Assembly: GCF_001895025.1 (NCBI RefSeq)
Contig: NZ_BCXI01000018.1
Span: forward strand, 1-64,000
DNA from: Rhodococcus zopfii NBRC 100606 = JCM 9919
GTDB lineage: Bacteria; Actinomycetota; Actinomycetes; Mycobacteriales; Mycobacteriaceae
Direction: 5' to 3'
DNA: 64,000 bases
In this document: positions 7,686 through 16,690 of the stretch, one piece after another
How positions within the stretch are numbered: position 1 is the stretch's first letter
How the letters are laid out: each line of letters starts with the position of its first letter
Translations under genes and position numbers: made by a program
Notes under the pieces: model-generated
What the model was told of the DNA's origin: nothing
What the model saw: only the letters and a program-made list of their open reading frames with translations
Databases searched by the model: none

Positions 7686-9173
7686 ATGGACTATTCCGAC
7701 TATCGCCGCTACGACGCGGTGGGACTGGCCGAGCTCGTCGCCACCGGTCAGGTCGGTGCCGAGGAACTGCTCGACGCGGCGATCGCGCGCCTGGATGCGG
7801 TCGATCCGGTGCTGAACACGGTGGTGTACCGGCTCGACCAGCGCGCCCGAACCCGCGCCCGGGGTTCCCTCACCGGTCCCTTCGCCGGGGTGCCGTTCCT
7901 GGTGAAGGATCTCGCGCAGGACGTGGTGGGCACCCCGACCGGCAGTGGCAGCCGTGCCCTGGCCGCGCTCCCGGCGGCGCGCAACGCGCTCGTCGTCGAC
8001 CGCTGGCTCGATGCGGGGCTGGTCGTGTTCGGCAAGACGAACACCCCGGAGTTCGGGGCGAAGAACATCACCGAACCCGAGGCGAACGGGCCGACCCGTA
8101 ACCCGTGGAACCCGGCGCACACGCCCGGCGGATCGTCGGGCGGCTCGGCCGCGGCGGTCGCCGCAGGGGTGGTGCCCGCGGCCGGCGCGAACGACGGCGG
8201 CGGGTCCATCCGGATCCCCGCCGCCTGCTGCGGGCTCGTCGGGCTCAAACCGGGACGCGGTGTGGTGCCCAGCGGCCCGGCGGTCGGGGAGCTGATGCAC
8301 GGGGCGGTGTCCAACGGCGTCGTCACCCGCACGGTGCGGGACGCGGCGGCGATGCTCGACGTCATCGCCGGCCCCGATCCGACCGGTCCGTACCTCGGTG
8401 CCCGCGCCGAGGAGTCCTATGCGACGGTCGCGAGCCGTCCGCCGCGGCAGTTGCGCATCGGCTATGCGACCGCGTCACCGCTCGGCACCCCGGTCGACCG
8501 GGAAGCGGTCGCGGCCGTCGACGACGCCATCGCGTTGCTCGACGAGCTCGGGCACCACGTCGAACCCGCCGAGACCGGCGTCGACGAGCGGCGCCTCGCG
8601 ACGGACTTCCTGACGATGTGGTTCGCCTCGCTCGCGCAGGAGGTCGACGACGCCCGTTGCCGGACCGGTTGCGGCCCGGACGGTTTCGAACTCGACACCC
8701 GTGTCCTCGCGGCGGTCGGCCGGTCGGTGTCGGCGCCGGATTATCTTGCGGCGCTGGAACGGTGGAACGGCTACACGCAGCGGTTGATGGCGTTCCACGA
8801 GCGCTACGACCTGCTTCTCACGCCGACGTTGGCGTCGCCACCGGTGCGGGTCGGCGAATTGTCCACCCCGCCGATGATCCGGATGCTGAGCCGGGTGATC
8901 GTCGCGGGCCGGCTCGGCCGTCTTGCCCGGCTCGGTGGCGTCCTGGACTCGATCGTCGACGACAACCTGGGCCGGACCCCCTACACGCAGCTCGCGAACA
9001 TCACCGGGCGCCCGGCGATCTCGGTGCCGCTGTACCGGACGGGGACAGGTCTGCCGCTCGGCGTGCAGTTCGTCGCACCGCTCGGCGGAGAGGGGCTGCT
9101 GCTTGCGCTCGCGGCGCAATTGGAGCAGGTCCGTCGGTGGGCGGACCTGCAGCCGTCGCTCACCCCGGCCTGA
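7686..9173 (+). CDS. Amidase (amidase-signature family)
   Basis: A 495-aa amidase-signature hydrolase. The Ser-cisSer-Lys triad is present: Lys74 in FLVKDLAQD, cis-Ser150 in [10 protein letters not shown] and nucleophile Ser174 in [11 protein letters not shown], with the usual 24-residue spacing between the serines. Length and the C-terminal [11 protein letters not shown] motif are typical of bacterial 6-aminohexanoate-cyclic-dimer hydrolase or general amide hydrolases. It is clearly separate from GatA, which is encoded at 24042. Substrate cannot be predicted. ATG 7686 is preceded by AGGGGAG. It lies 41 bp behind the acyltransferase and ends at a long hairpin. Confidence 0.88.
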   Translation: MDYSDYRRYDAVGLAELVATGQVGAEELLDAAIARLDAVDPVLNTVVYRLDQRARTRARGSLTGPFAGVPFLVKDLAQDVVGTPTGSGSRALAALPAARNALVVDRWLDAGLVVFGKTNTPEFGAKNITEPEANGPTRNPWNPAHTPGGSSGGSAAAVAAGVVPAAGANDGGGSIRIPAACCGLVGLKPGRGVVPSGPAVGELMHGAVSNGVVTRTVRDAAAMLDVIAGPDPTGPYLGARAEESYATVASRPPRQLRIGYATASPLGTPVDREAVAAVDDAIALLDELGHHVEPAETGVDERRLATDFLTMWFASLAQEVDDARCRTGCGPDGFELDTRVLAAVGRSVSAPDYLAALERWNGYTQRLMAFHERYDLLLTPTLASPPVRVGELSTPPMIRMLSRVIVAGRLGRLARLGGVLDSIVDDNLGRTPYTQLANITGRPAISVPLYRTGTGLPLGVQFVAPLGGEGLLLALAAQLEQVRRWADLQPSLTPA

Positions 9174-9179
9174 CGGCCT

Positions 9180-9221
9180 CGTGCGCGTTTCCGGTAGCAC
9201 CCACTACCGGAAACGCGCACG
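9180..9221. terminator. Bidirectional hairpin (palindrome copy 1)
   Basis: A perfect 17-bp inverted repeat (9181-9197 and 9204-9220, loop caccca; outer C-G pair at 9180/9221) between convergent amidase and glycosyltransferase genes. Its arms (gtgcg..tttccggtag) closely match the hairpin at 39200-39241, so both may belong to one palindrome family. Confidence 0.8.
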
Positions 9222-9230
9222 GAACGCGGG

Positions 9231-10478
9231 TCAGCCTCGGTCGGGGAGCGGACGTTGCGGGATGGTCGGGCGTGCCAGCGGATGGCGCACCCGCCGCTTC
9301 GCGCCCGCGTACACCTGCGCGGTCTCCTCGGCGACCTGCCGCCAGTCGAAGTCGTCGGTGAGCCGCGCGCGGGCCGCGCGGGCGCGTTCCTGAGCGGCGT
9401 CGGGTTCGTCGAGCAGCTCCCGCACCGCCGAGACGAGCCCGGCCACGTCGCCCGGCTGGAACGACAGGCCGGTGACACCGTCGACGACGGCCTCGCCGAG
9501 ACCGCCCGCGGTGGAGGTGACGAGCGGGGTTCCGGCGGCGGCCGCCTCGAGCGCGATGATCCCGAACGGTTCGTACCGGCTCGGCAGCACGATCGCGTCG
9601 GCGCCGTGCAGCCAGCCGAGCAGTTCGGTGTGGTCGAGGTTGCCGAGGAAGGTCACCGACCGCGCGACCCGGTGGATGCGTGCCTGCTCGCGCAGCCATT
9701 CGAACTGGGTTCCCTCACCGGCGACGACGAGTGTCGTCCCCGGGTGCGACCGCCGGATCTTCGGCAGCGCCGCGATCGCATCCTGCACGCCCTTCTCGTA
9801 TTCGAGGCGCCCGACGAACAGCAGCCGCGCCGGGCCGGTGCGCGGTTCGCGGTCGCGGTACGACCAGGTGGTGACGTCGATGCCGTTGCGGATCACCGAG
9901 ATCGACGGCAGATCCGGCCCGTACAGTTCGGCGACCTCGTCGCGCATCGACGCCGAACACGTGATGAGCCAATCCGATTCGTTCGCCAGCCACCACTCCA
10001 CCGAGTGCACCTGGCGATTCATCTTCCCGGACAGCCAGCCGCTGTGCCGGCCTGCCTCGGTGGCATGCAGCGTGGACACGAGGGGCACGTCGAAGTATTC
10101 GGCGAGCGCGATCGCCGGGTGTGCGACCAGCCAGTCGTGTGCGTGCACGACGTCGGGGGTCCAGCCGTCGCCGATGCCGCCCTTGCTGAGGCCGACGCCG
10201 GCGCGGACCATCGCGTGACCCATCGCGAGGGTCCACCCGAGCATGTCCTCGCCGAAGTCGAAGTGCGGCGGGTCCTCGGCGACCGCGACCACCAGGACGC
10301 CCTCGGCGATGTGCGTGATGGTGGGGTGGCTGGACGGATCGGTGCCGGTGGGACGCCGGGACAGCACGACGACCTCGTGGCCGGCCGCGGCGAGTTCGGT
10401 GGCCAGGTGGTGCACGTGGCGTCCGAGTCCGCCGACGACGACCGGCGGGTATTCCCACGAGACGATGAGGATTCTCAT
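9231..10478 (-). CDS. GT4 glycosyltransferase (Rv3032-like alpha-1,4-glucosyltransferase)
   Basis: A 415-aa GT-B retaining glycosyltransferase. The N-terminal half starts with the nucleotide-sugar transferase motif MRILIVSWEYPPVVVGGLGRHV. The C-terminal half has VGRLEYEKGVQDAI and the acidic EX7E-type motif EPFGIIALEAAAAG that binds the donor diphosphate. The Rv3032 family elongates alpha-1,4-glucan for methylglucose lipopolysaccharide (MGLP) and glycogen/capsular glucan in mycobacteria. The neighbouring GH57 and methyltransferase genes are the same partners as in M. tuberculosis. The start overlaps the GH57 stop (ATGA), so the three genes form one minus-strand coupled unit. A role in MGLP-type polysaccharide is well supported by synteny; the precise product in this organism is inferred. 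Confidence 0.88.
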   Translation of the reverse strand: MRILIVSWEYPPVVVGGLGRHVHHLATELAAAGHEVVVLSRRPTGTDPSSHPTITHIAEGVLVVAVAEDPPHFDFGEDMLGWTLAMGHAMVRAGVGLSKGGIGDGWTPDVVHAHDWLVAHPAIALAEYFDVPLVSTLHATEAGRHSGWLSGKMNRQVHSVEWWLANESDWLITCSASMRDEVAELYGPDLPSISVIRNGIDVTTWSYRDREPRTGPARLLFVGRLEYEKGVQDAIAALPKIRRSHPGTTLVVAGEGTQFEWLREQARIHRVARSVTFLGNLDHTELLGWLHGADAIVLPSRYEPFGIIALEAAAAGTPLVTSTAGGLGEAVVDGVTGLSFQPGDVAGLVSAVRELLDEPDAAQERARAARARLTDDFDWRQVAEETAQVYAGAKRRVRHPLARPTIPQRPLPDRG

Positions 10479-12013
10479 GTCGGTTCTCCGTTCGGCAGTC
10501 GGCGGGCGTCGAGTGCAGGGAACAGGTTGTCGGCGCGGTTCCAGCCGTCGGCGAGACGCGCGGCCGCGTCGTGGCGGCCGGACGCGAGTGCGTCGGCGAT
10601 CTCGCGCAGCGCGTGCGCGTGTTTGTGCGCGCGGTCGCGGGCGTATCCGGCGGCGGTGTCCTTGCTGACCATGAACGCCCAGTCGCTCGAGACCGCCATC
10701 AGCGCCTCGCGCAGCATCTGGTCGTGGACGCGGTTGCGCAGCGCGGGCAGGCCGGGTGCGGCGGTGGCACGCTCCTTGTCGAGGATGTCGAGGGTGGTGC
10801 GCACGACCTCGTCGTTGAGCCGCACGAGGTCTTGGACCTGTTCGCCGGCCCACACCCGCCAGTCCTTGCCGGATCCCCACGACGAGTCGGGGAGTTCGAC
10901 GGCGGTGCCGACGTAACCGCGGTCGCGGGCGTCGGCGAGGGTGCCGACCTCGATGCCGGCGTCGGGCAGTGCCCGCAGCAGCCGTTCCAGGAACAGCGGT
11001 CCCTCGTACCACCAGTGACCGAACAGTTCGGTGTCGAACGCGGCGACGACGAGCGCGTCCCGGCCGATCCGCTTCGATTCGCTGCGGAGGCGCTTGCGCA
11101 CGGTGTCGACGAAGTCGGCGACGTGCTTGTCGACGGTCGCCGATGCGAAATCCGGGTCGTAGGGCGCTTTTTCGTGCGACGGCACGGTGCGGCCGGTGAC
11201 CCGCGCGGGCTTGAGACCGGTGTCGTGGCAGTAGGTGTGGAAATCCCGGTACGCGGCGTGCCCCGGGTAGCCGGATTTCGGTGACCACACGCGGTAGGAG
11301 ACCTGCAGGTCGCGGCCGAAGGCCACCACGTCGGAGTCCCACACGGTGCGGCCGAGGGAGGTGTCGCCGCGCAGGGCGGGACCGTCGACCATGAAGTGCT
11401 GGACACCCGCGGCGGCGTAGCCGGTCTCCATGCCGGGGGTGAAGGCGCACTCGGGGCCCCAGATCCCGCGGGGCGTGTGTCGCCAGCGGGCCTGCGCGTC
11501 GTACAGGCCCTCCGACAGTGAGAACGCGCGCAGCCGCGGGTCGAGCAGCGGCTGGAACGGATGCGCCAGCGGGCCGCCGAGTAGTTCGATCGCATCGGCG
11601 TCGATCAACCCGCGGATGACCGCGGAACCGCCGTGGCGCCAACGGGTTTCGAACTGGTCCAGCGCCGCGGCCGAGAGGCGGTGCTCGCGTGCGCCGAGGT
11701 CGCGGTAGGACTGCTCGGACATGCCGGCGGCTTCGTGCGCGCGCAACTGCCAGTTGCCGATCCAGTGGTGCATGCCGGTCAGGCAGTGCGGATCGTCGAG
11801 CTGGGCGGCGAGTACGGGAGTCACCCCGAGGGTGAGCAGCCGGGTGCGCCCTTCGGCGGCGAGCCGGTGCAGTACGTCCGTGACCGGCAGATACGTTGCG
11901 GCCCAAGACTGGTAAAGCCATTCCTCGCCGACGGGCCAGCGCCCGTGGTTGGCGAGCCACGGCAGGTGCGAGTGCAGCACGAGGGCGAACATGCCCGGTT
12001 CGCGGGTGGTCAC
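10475..12013 (-). CDS. GH57 family 1,4-alpha-glucan branching enzyme (Rv3031-like)
   Basis: A 512-aa glycoside hydrolase family 57 protein. Region 1 HSHLPW is at residues 14-19, the nucleophile Glu188 sits in GIWGPECAF, and the acid/base Asp327 sits in VAAFDTELFGHWW. A helical C-terminal domain follows, as in actinobacterial GH57 branching enzymes. GH57 members of this arrangement transfer glucan segments to form alpha-1,6 branches in polymethylated glucans. The GTG start at 12013 overlaps the methyltransferase stop (GTGA) and its own stop overlaps the glycosyltransferase start, so all three subunits are translationally coupled. Upstream in-frame codons encode only an Arg-rich stretch that overlaps the methyltransferase, which is why the GTG is preferred. 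Confidence 0.88.
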   Translation of the reverse strand: MTTREPGMFALVLHSHLPWLANHGRWPVGEEWLYQSWAATYLPVTDVLHRLAAEGRTRLLTLGVTPVLAAQLDDPHCLTGMHHWIGNWQLRAHEAAGMSEQSYRDLGAREHRLSAAALDQFETRWRHGGSAVIRGLIDADAIELLGGPLAHPFQPLLDPRLRAFSLSEGLYDAQARWRHTPRGIWGPECAFTPGMETGYAAAGVQHFMVDGPALRGDTSLGRTVWDSDVVAFGRDLQVSYRVWSPKSGYPGHAAYRDFHTYCHDTGLKPARVTGRTVPSHEKAPYDPDFASATVDKHVADFVDTVRKRLRSESKRIGRDALVVAAFDTELFGHWWYEGPLFLERLLRALPDAGIEVGTLADARDRGYVGTAVELPDSSWGSGKDWRVWAGEQVQDLVRLNDEVVRTTLDILDKERATAAPGLPALRNRVHDQMLREALMAVSSDWAFMVSKDTAAGYARDRAHKHAHALREIADALASGRHDAAARLADGWNRADNLFPALDARRLPNGEPT

Positions 12014-12789
12014 CGCGCGGGATCCTTCACCGCGATCGCGACCAGATCCAGGCTCGCGTCGATGTTCTCGGGATCGAGGACGAAGTCGCCGGCGCCGACG
12101 CCCGCGACGTCGGCGGTCAGGTCGGCGGGCCACGGCTCGCCCGCCAGGGCGCGTTCGATCTGGGCGTCGATGAACGAGCCGCCGTGCTTGACGTCGAGCG
12201 TGCGCAGCGCCGGGCCGTGGTGCACGCCGGTCATCAGCTCAACGCGGAAACCGGCCTCGCCGAGCAGCTCGGTCAGTTCCGCGGCGTCGAGTTCGCGCGT
12301 GTGGAACGGGTTGAGCGGGGCGTCGCGGCCGGGGGAGAAGGTGATCCGGTTCGGGGTGCTCACCAGCAGTTCGCCGCCGGGGACGAGGACGCGGTGGCAC
12401 TCGCGCAGAAACTGCGCCTGGTCCCACAGGTGCTCGATGACCTGGAAGTTCACGACGACGTCGACCGATTCGTCGTCGAGGGGAAGGTCGGCGAGGTTGC
12501 CCTGGCGGATGTCCACGCGCGGGTAGCGCGCGCGCACGTGTGCGACGGCGCTCTCGTCGTAGTCGAGCCCGATGACGCGCTGCGCGACGTCGGCGATCAT
12601 GTCGGCGCCGTAGCCTTCGCCGCAGCCGGCCTCCAGGACTGTGCGACCGGTGCACCGCGCGAGCAGTTCGCGGTAGACCACCTCGTGGCGGCGGAACCAG
12701 TAGTTCTCCTCGGCGATGCCTGGGACGGTTCGCTCACCGGTGAGGGGCAGTTGTTGCGCTTCGTCCGGGCGGACGGTGGAGTCGGTCAC
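12010..12789 (-). CDS. SAM-dependent methyltransferase (Rv3030-like)
   Basis: About 259 aa, class I methyltransferase. SAM-binding motif I is VLEAGCGEGYG at residues 51-61, the acidic motif II GLDYDES follows, and motif IV NFQVIEHLWD comes later. The family member Rv3030 belongs to the MGLP gene cluster and is proposed to methylate the glucan. GTG 12789 is chosen because a TAGTCT -10 box (complement of 12797-12802) lies exactly 7 nt upstream, predicting a leaderless mRNA. An ATG at 12843 or 12840 with a weak GAGG site is the alternative and would add 18 aa. First gene of the coupled glucan trio, divergent from etfBA. Confidence 0.86.
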   Translation of the reverse strand: MTDSTVRPDEAQQLPLTGERTVPGIAEENYWFRRHEVVYRELLARCTGRTVLEAGCGEGYGADMIADVAQRVIGLDYDESAVAHVRARYPRVDIRQGNLADLPLDDESVDVVVNFQVIEHLWDQAQFLRECHRVLVPGGELLVSTPNRITFSPGRDAPLNPFHTRELDAAELTELLGEAGFRVELMTGVHHGPALRTLDVKHGGSFIDAQIERALAGEPWPADLTADVAGVGAGDFVLDPENIDASLDLVAIAVKDPAR

Positions 12790-12891
12790 CGTCCCGAGAC
12801 TAGACGTATCACTTACTTCCCCGTTCGGCGTGGTCCACATCACAAGCGCCTCGTTCCCTTCGTGTGGTTATGGTGAACCGGATCTCTTGCC

Positions 12892-12926
12892 AAGTTACTG
12901 GTGGGTAACTTAGCGTGAGGTAATCT
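12892..12926 (+). promoter_or_regulatory. Palindromic operator and -10 box upstream of etfBA
   Basis: The 20-bp inverted repeat AAGTTACTGGTGGGTAACTT (12892-12911; 7-bp arms, 6-bp spacer) precedes a TAATCT -10-like hexamer at 12921-12926, about 95 nt before the etfB ATG. Position over or beside the -35 region suggests repression by a dimeric, TetR-like regulator. The regulator identity is not inferable from the site alone. Confidence 0.55.
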
Positions 12927-13021
12927 AACGCACACCCCGTGCGAAACAACACGAGTGCTCGGTTCAGGCAGCGCCTCGCCGATCCAAAGGCAGCGATACA
13001 ACAGGAGGTCGACGTAGACCC

Positions 13022-13807
13022 ATGACGAACATCGTCGTTTTGATCAAGCAGGTCCCCGACACGTGGTCCGAGCGCAAGCTCACCGACGGCGACTACACCC
13101 TCGACCGCGAGGCCGCGGACGCCGTGCTCGACGAGATCAACGAGCGCGCCGTCGAAGAGGCACTGCTCATCAAGGAGCGCGACGGCGGCGAGGTGACCGT
13201 GCTGACCGCCGGTCTCGACCGCGCGACCGACGCCATCCGTAAGGCGCTGTCCATGGGCGCCGACAAGGCCATTCATCTCAACGACCCGGCCCTCCACGGC
13301 TCCGACGCCATCCAGACGGCGTACGCCCTGGCTGCTGCGCTCGGTCAGATCGAGGGTGTCGAGCTGGTCATCGCCGGCAACGAGGCCACCGACGGTCGCG
13401 TCGGCGCCGTTCCGGCCATCATCGCCGAGTACCTGGGCCTTCCGCACCTGACCCACCTGCGCAAGCTCACCATTGCCGACGGCAAGGCCACCGGCGAGCG
13501 CGAGACCGACGAGGGCGTCTTCGGCCTCGAGGCCTCCCTCCCGGCCATCATCTCGGTCACCGAGAAGATCAACGAGCCCCGCTTCCCGTCCTTCAAGGGC
13601 ATCATGGCCGCGAAGAAGAAGGAAGTGCAGACCCTCACGCTCGCCGACATCGGTCTCGATCCCGAGATCTTCGGCGTCGCCAACGCCGGCTCCACCGTCA
13701 CCGGCGTCACCCCCAAGCCCGCGCGTACCGCTGGCGAGCGCGTCGCCGACGAGGGCGACGGCGGCAGCAAGATCGCCGCTTACCTCGTCTCCAACAAGAT
13801 CATCTGA
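13022..13807 (+). CDS. etfB: Electron transfer flavoprotein beta subunit
   Basis: A 261-aa ETF beta subunit (called fixA in M. tuberculosis). It starts with the conserved MTNIVVLIKQVPDT and carries the AMP-binding region LVIAGNEATDGRVGAVPAIIAEYLGLPHLT and the C-terminal GGSKIAAYLVSNKII. ETF accepts electrons from acyl-CoA dehydrogenases of fatty-acid oxidation and passes them to a membrane ETF dehydrogenase. The ribosome site AGGAGG sits 13 nt before the ATG, so the start is secure. It is followed 46 bp later by the alpha subunit, and the promoter carries a palindrome, consistent with control by a lipid-responsive regulator. Confidence 0.95.
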   Translation: MTNIVVLIKQVPDTWSERKLTDGDYTLDREAADAVLDEINERAVEEALLIKERDGGEVTVLTAGLDRATDAIRKALSMGADKAIHLNDPALHGSDAIQTAYALAAALGQIEGVELVIAGNEATDGRVGAVPAIIAEYLGLPHLTHLRKLTIADGKATGERETDEGVFGLEASLPAIISVTEKINEPRFPSFKGIMAAKKKEVQTLTLADIGLDPEIFGVANAGSTVTGVTPKPARTAGERVADEGDGGSKIAAYLVSNKII

Positions 13808-13853
13808 TCCGCGCCCCGCGAACACAGCAGACATACCAAGGGAGAAAGAAGCA

Positions 13854-14810
13854 ATGGCAGAAGTACTCGTGCTCGTCGAGCACGCCGAGGGCGCGCTGAA
13901 GAAGGTCAGCATCGAGCTCATCACCGCGGCGCGTGCGCTCGGTGAGCCCGCCGCTGTCGTCACCGGTCCCGCCGGCACCGCCGACAAGCTGCAGGACGCG
14001 CTCGCCGCGGCCGGTGCCGCCAAGGTCTACGCCGCCGAGTCCGACGACATCGACGGCTACCTGGTGACCCCGAAGGTCGACGTGCTGGCCTCGCTCGTCG
14101 AGTCCGCCGGTCCCGCCGCCGTGCTCACCGCCGCGAGCGTCGAGGGCAAGGAGGTGTCGGGCCGCCTCGCCGCGCGCATCGGCTCCGGCCTGCTCGTCGA
14201 CGTCATCGACGTCAAGGCCGACGGCTCCGCCGTCCACTCCATCTTCGGTGGCGCGTTCACCGTCGACGCCAAGGCCAACGGTGAGGTCCCGGTCATCTCC
14301 GTCCGCCCGGGTGCCGTCGAGGCGCAGCCGCAGGCCGGTGCCGCCGAGCGCGTCGCCGTCGAGGTGCCGGCTCAGGAGGAGTCCGCCGTCAAGGTCACCT
14401 CGCGTGAGCCCGTCGTCGGCGGCGACCGCCCCGAGCTCACCGAGGCCTCGATCGTCGTCTCCGGTGGCCGCGGCGTCGGCTCGGCCGACAAGTTCTCGGT
14501 CGTCGAGGAACTGGCCGACTCGCTCGGTGCCGCCGTCGGCGCCTCGCGTGCCGCCGTCGACTCGGGCTACTACCCGGGGCAGTTCCAGGTCGGCCAGACC
14601 GGCAAGACGGTCTCGCCGCAGCTGTACGTCGCGCTCGGCATCTCCGGTGCCATCCAGCACCGCGCCGGCATGCAGACCTCGAAGACCATCGTCGCGGTCA
14701 ACAAGGACGAAGAGGCCCCGATCTTCGAGATCGCGGACTTCGGCGTCGTGGGCGACCTGTTCAACGTCGCTCCGCAGCTGACCGAAGAGGTCAAGAAGCA
14801 CAAGGGCTGA
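13854..14810 (+). CDS. etfA: Electron transfer flavoprotein alpha subunit
   Basis: A 318-aa ETF alpha subunit (fixB). It has an N-terminal Rossmann-like domain ([23 protein letters not shown]) and a C-terminal FAD-binding domain with [60 protein letters not shown] and the final [11 protein letters not shown]. These are the FAD adenine- and isoalloxazine-contacting blocks of the family. The ribosome site is GGGAGAAAG before ATG 13854. It forms the heterodimer with the preceding beta subunit and ends before a 36-nt palindromic terminator. Confidence 0.95.
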   Translation: MAEVLVLVEHAEGALKKVSIELITAARALGEPAAVVTGPAGTADKLQDALAAAGAAKVYAAESDDIDGYLVTPKVDVLASLVESAGPAAVLTAASVEGKEVSGRLAARIGSGLLVDVIDVKADGSAVHSIFGGAFTVDAKANGEVPVISVRPGAVEAQPQAGAAERVAVEVPAQEESAVKVTSREPVVGGDRPELTEASIVVSGGRGVGSADKFSVVEELADSLGAAVGASRAAVDSGYYPGQFQVGQTGKTVSPQLYVALGISGAIQHRAGMQTSKTIVAVNKDEEAPIFEIADFGVVGDLFNVAPQLTEEVKKHKG

Positions 14811-14824
14811 TCCCGTAGCCCGAT

Positions 14825-14860
14825 CGCAGCCCCGCTCCGGCATGCCGGAGCGGGGCTGCG
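14825..14860 (+). terminator. Palindromic terminator after etfBA
   Basis: A 36-nt perfect palindrome (centre catg at 14841-14844) starting 14 nt after the etfA stop. Very GC-rich stem without U-tract; rho-independent-like actinobacterial terminator. Confidence 0.75.
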
Positions 14861-14959
14861 CCGTATCCGATGGTGCCGACGAAAGGTGTTCACCGCCGGT
14901 GCATTCCGGCGTCATCGTGATGGTGCCGGGCGGCCGCACCCGTCCGATACACCTGCACC

Positions 14960-15775
14960 ATGACCACAACGTCGGTGTTGGCCCCTCCGCGTTTCCACTC
15001 CGTGCCGGTGCTCTCCGGACCGCGCTATTCCCTGACCGTCTCCACCGATCCCGGACACCGCGAGGCCGCGCAACGCCTGCGCCGCCGCGTGTTCGCCGCC
15101 GAACCCGGGTTCCGGTTGCCTGCCGGCTCCGGTGACCTCGACGAGGACCGGTTCGACGAGTTCTGCGACCACCTGCTCGTCCACGACCACGAGACCGGCA
15201 CCGTGGTCGGCTGCTATCGCATGCTGCCGCCCGACGCCGCACGCGCCGCAGGGGGCTACTACACCGCCACCGAATTCGACCTGACCGTCCTGGACCCCCA
15301 CGGCCTGGGCGCGGTCGAGATGGGCCGGGCCTGCGTCGACCCGGCACACCGCTCCGGGACCGTGCTGACCCTGATGTGGGCGGGCATCCTGCGATATCTG
15401 GAACTGACCGGCCACACCTGGGTCTTCGGTTGCGTGTCGGTTCCGATGTGCGCGCAGCCCGGTGAGGAGCCCGGCGCCAACGTCCTCGCGGTGCGCGACC
15501 TCCTCCTCGCCCGGCACGCCGCGACACCCGAGCGGCGGGTGCGCCCGCTGCGCCCCGTACCGGCCACCGACCCGTCCGGCCGAGCCGCACTGCCGCCGCT
15601 GCTGCGCGGCTATCTCCGGCTCGGTGCCCGGATCTGCGGCGAACCCGCCCACGACCCGGACTTCGGGGTCGCGGACTTCGTGGCGTTGCTGAGCCTCCAC
15701 GACGCCGACGCACGCTACCTGTCCAGGCTGCGGAGCGCCGCGGAACAGGCCGACCGGGCGGCGGTCCCGGCGTGA
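14960..15775 (+). CDS. OlsB-like GNAT acyltransferase (Rv3027c-like)
   Basis: A 271-aa GNAT-fold protein of the ornithine-acyl-ACP N-acyltransferase/hemolysin-like group. Signatures are RRRVFAAEPGF near residue 45, the LLVHDHETGTVVGCYRML strand, and the AVEMGRACVDPAHRSGTVLTLMWAGI block followed by WVFGCVSVPM. OlsB makes lyso-ornithine lipid from ornithine and acyl-ACP. The next gene overlaps by GTGA and encodes a PlsC-type acyltransferase, the expected OlsA partner, so synthesis of an N,O-diacylated amino lipid is a reasonable inference. In M. tuberculosis the same pair (Rv3027c-Rv3026c) also follows fixAB. Confidence 0.8.
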   Translation: MTTTSVLAPPRFHSVPVLSGPRYSLTVSTDPGHREAAQRLRRRVFAAEPGFRLPAGSGDLDEDRFDEFCDHLLVHDHETGTVVGCYRMLPPDAARAAGGYYTATEFDLTVLDPHGLGAVEMGRACVDPAHRSGTVLTLMWAGILRYLELTGHTWVFGCVSVPMCAQPGEEPGANVLAVRDLLLARHAATPERRVRPLRPVPATDPSGRAALPPLLRGYLRLGARICGEPAHDPDFGVADFVALLSLHDADARYLSRLRSAAEQADRAAVPA

Positions 15776-16644
15776 GCGCCCGAGCCCACCCCTGGATGCC
15801 GCACAGCCCGTGCGGGACGGGGTGCCTGCCGCGCCACGCCGACCGTGTGAGTCTTCTCACATACGCCGGGCGGTGGCTCGTCGTGCTCGTCGCCCTGGCC
15901 GGGGCGCCGGCCCTCGCCGCAGGCCGTCTGCTGCCCGCTGCCGCCCGCATCGCGCTGGTGCAGCGCTGCTCGCGGGCGTTGCTGCGCTGTGCCGGCCTGC
16001 GGCTGACGGTCACCGACCTGCGACACCGCGGCGAACGCGACACCGGACGCGAGACGGGCGTCCTCGTCGTCGCGCCGCACGTGTCGTGGACCGACGTGCT
16101 GGTGCTCACCGCGATCGCACCGTCGGGGTTCGTTGCCCGCGCCGACCTACTCGGATGGGGCGCGCTCGGCACCCTCGCCCGGCGCATGCGGGTCATCCCC
16201 ATCGAGCGCGAGAACCTGCGGGACCTGCCCGAGGTCGTCGCGCGGATCCGCACGCGACTGCAGCTCGGCGACCGGGTCACGGTCTTCCCCGAGGGCACCA
16301 CGTGGTGCGGGCGGGCGCACGGTCGATTCCGCGCCGCGCTGTTCCAGGCCGCCGTCGACGCCGAATGCCCCGTTCAGCCCGTGCGCCTGCGCTACCTCGA
16401 CGGCACCGGCGCCGTCGGTACCGCCCCCGCGTTCGTCGGGGACGACACGATCGGCGCGGCGATCCGCCGGATGCTGCGCCACCGCGGCACCGTCGCCGAC
16501 GTCGTGCTCGCACCGCTCCAACCTCCGGGCACCGACCGTCACGACCTGGCGGCACGGTGCGAACGTGCGGTACGCGGCGAGCCGAGTGCGACGTCGGTCA
16601 CGCTCGCTGTCGCGACGTCGGCCACGGTCGCGGTCGCCGGGTAG
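15772..16644 (+). CDS. 1-acyl-sn-glycerol-3-phosphate acyltransferase family protein (OlsA/PlsC-like)
   Basis: A 290-aa PlsC-domain acyltransferase. The catalytic HX4D motif HVSWTD is at residues 103-108 and the substrate motif FPEGTT at 172-177, with a hydrophobic membrane-anchoring segment near 33-50. The GTG start at 15772 overlaps the OlsB-like stop. Members use acyl-CoA or acyl-ACP to O-acylate lysolipids. Given the partner it could complete an ornithine-type lipid, but a phosphatidic-acid role is equally consistent with the motifs. Rv3026c occupies the same position in mycobacteria. Confidence 0.85.
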   Translation: MSARAHPWMPHSPCGTGCLPRHADRVSLLTYAGRWLVVLVALAGAPALAAGRLLPAAARIALVQRCSRALLRCAGLRLTVTDLRHRGERDTGRETGVLVVAPHVSWTDVLVLTAIAPSGFVARADLLGWGALGTLARRMRVIPIERENLRDLPEVVARIRTRLQLGDRVTVFPEGTTWCGRAHGRFRAALFQAAVDAECPVQPVRLRYLDGTGAVGTAPAFVGDDTIGAAIRRMLRHRGTVADVVLAPLQPPGTDRHDLAARCERAVRGEPSATSVTLAVATSATVAVAG

Positions 16645-16690
16645 CGAGCGGGCGAGACCCCGACGCGGCACCCGCTATCCTGGACCGGTC

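Noticed and set aside
7686-9173. Second GatA
   Set aside because: Shares the amidase triad but lacks the GatA-specific C-terminal segments, and no GatC/GatB neighbour; a genuine gatA exists at 24042.
13800-16301. 833-codon minus-strand frame opposite etfA and the acyltransferase pair
   Set aside because: Arg/Ser/Pro-rich low-complexity translation; plus-strand genes are certain.
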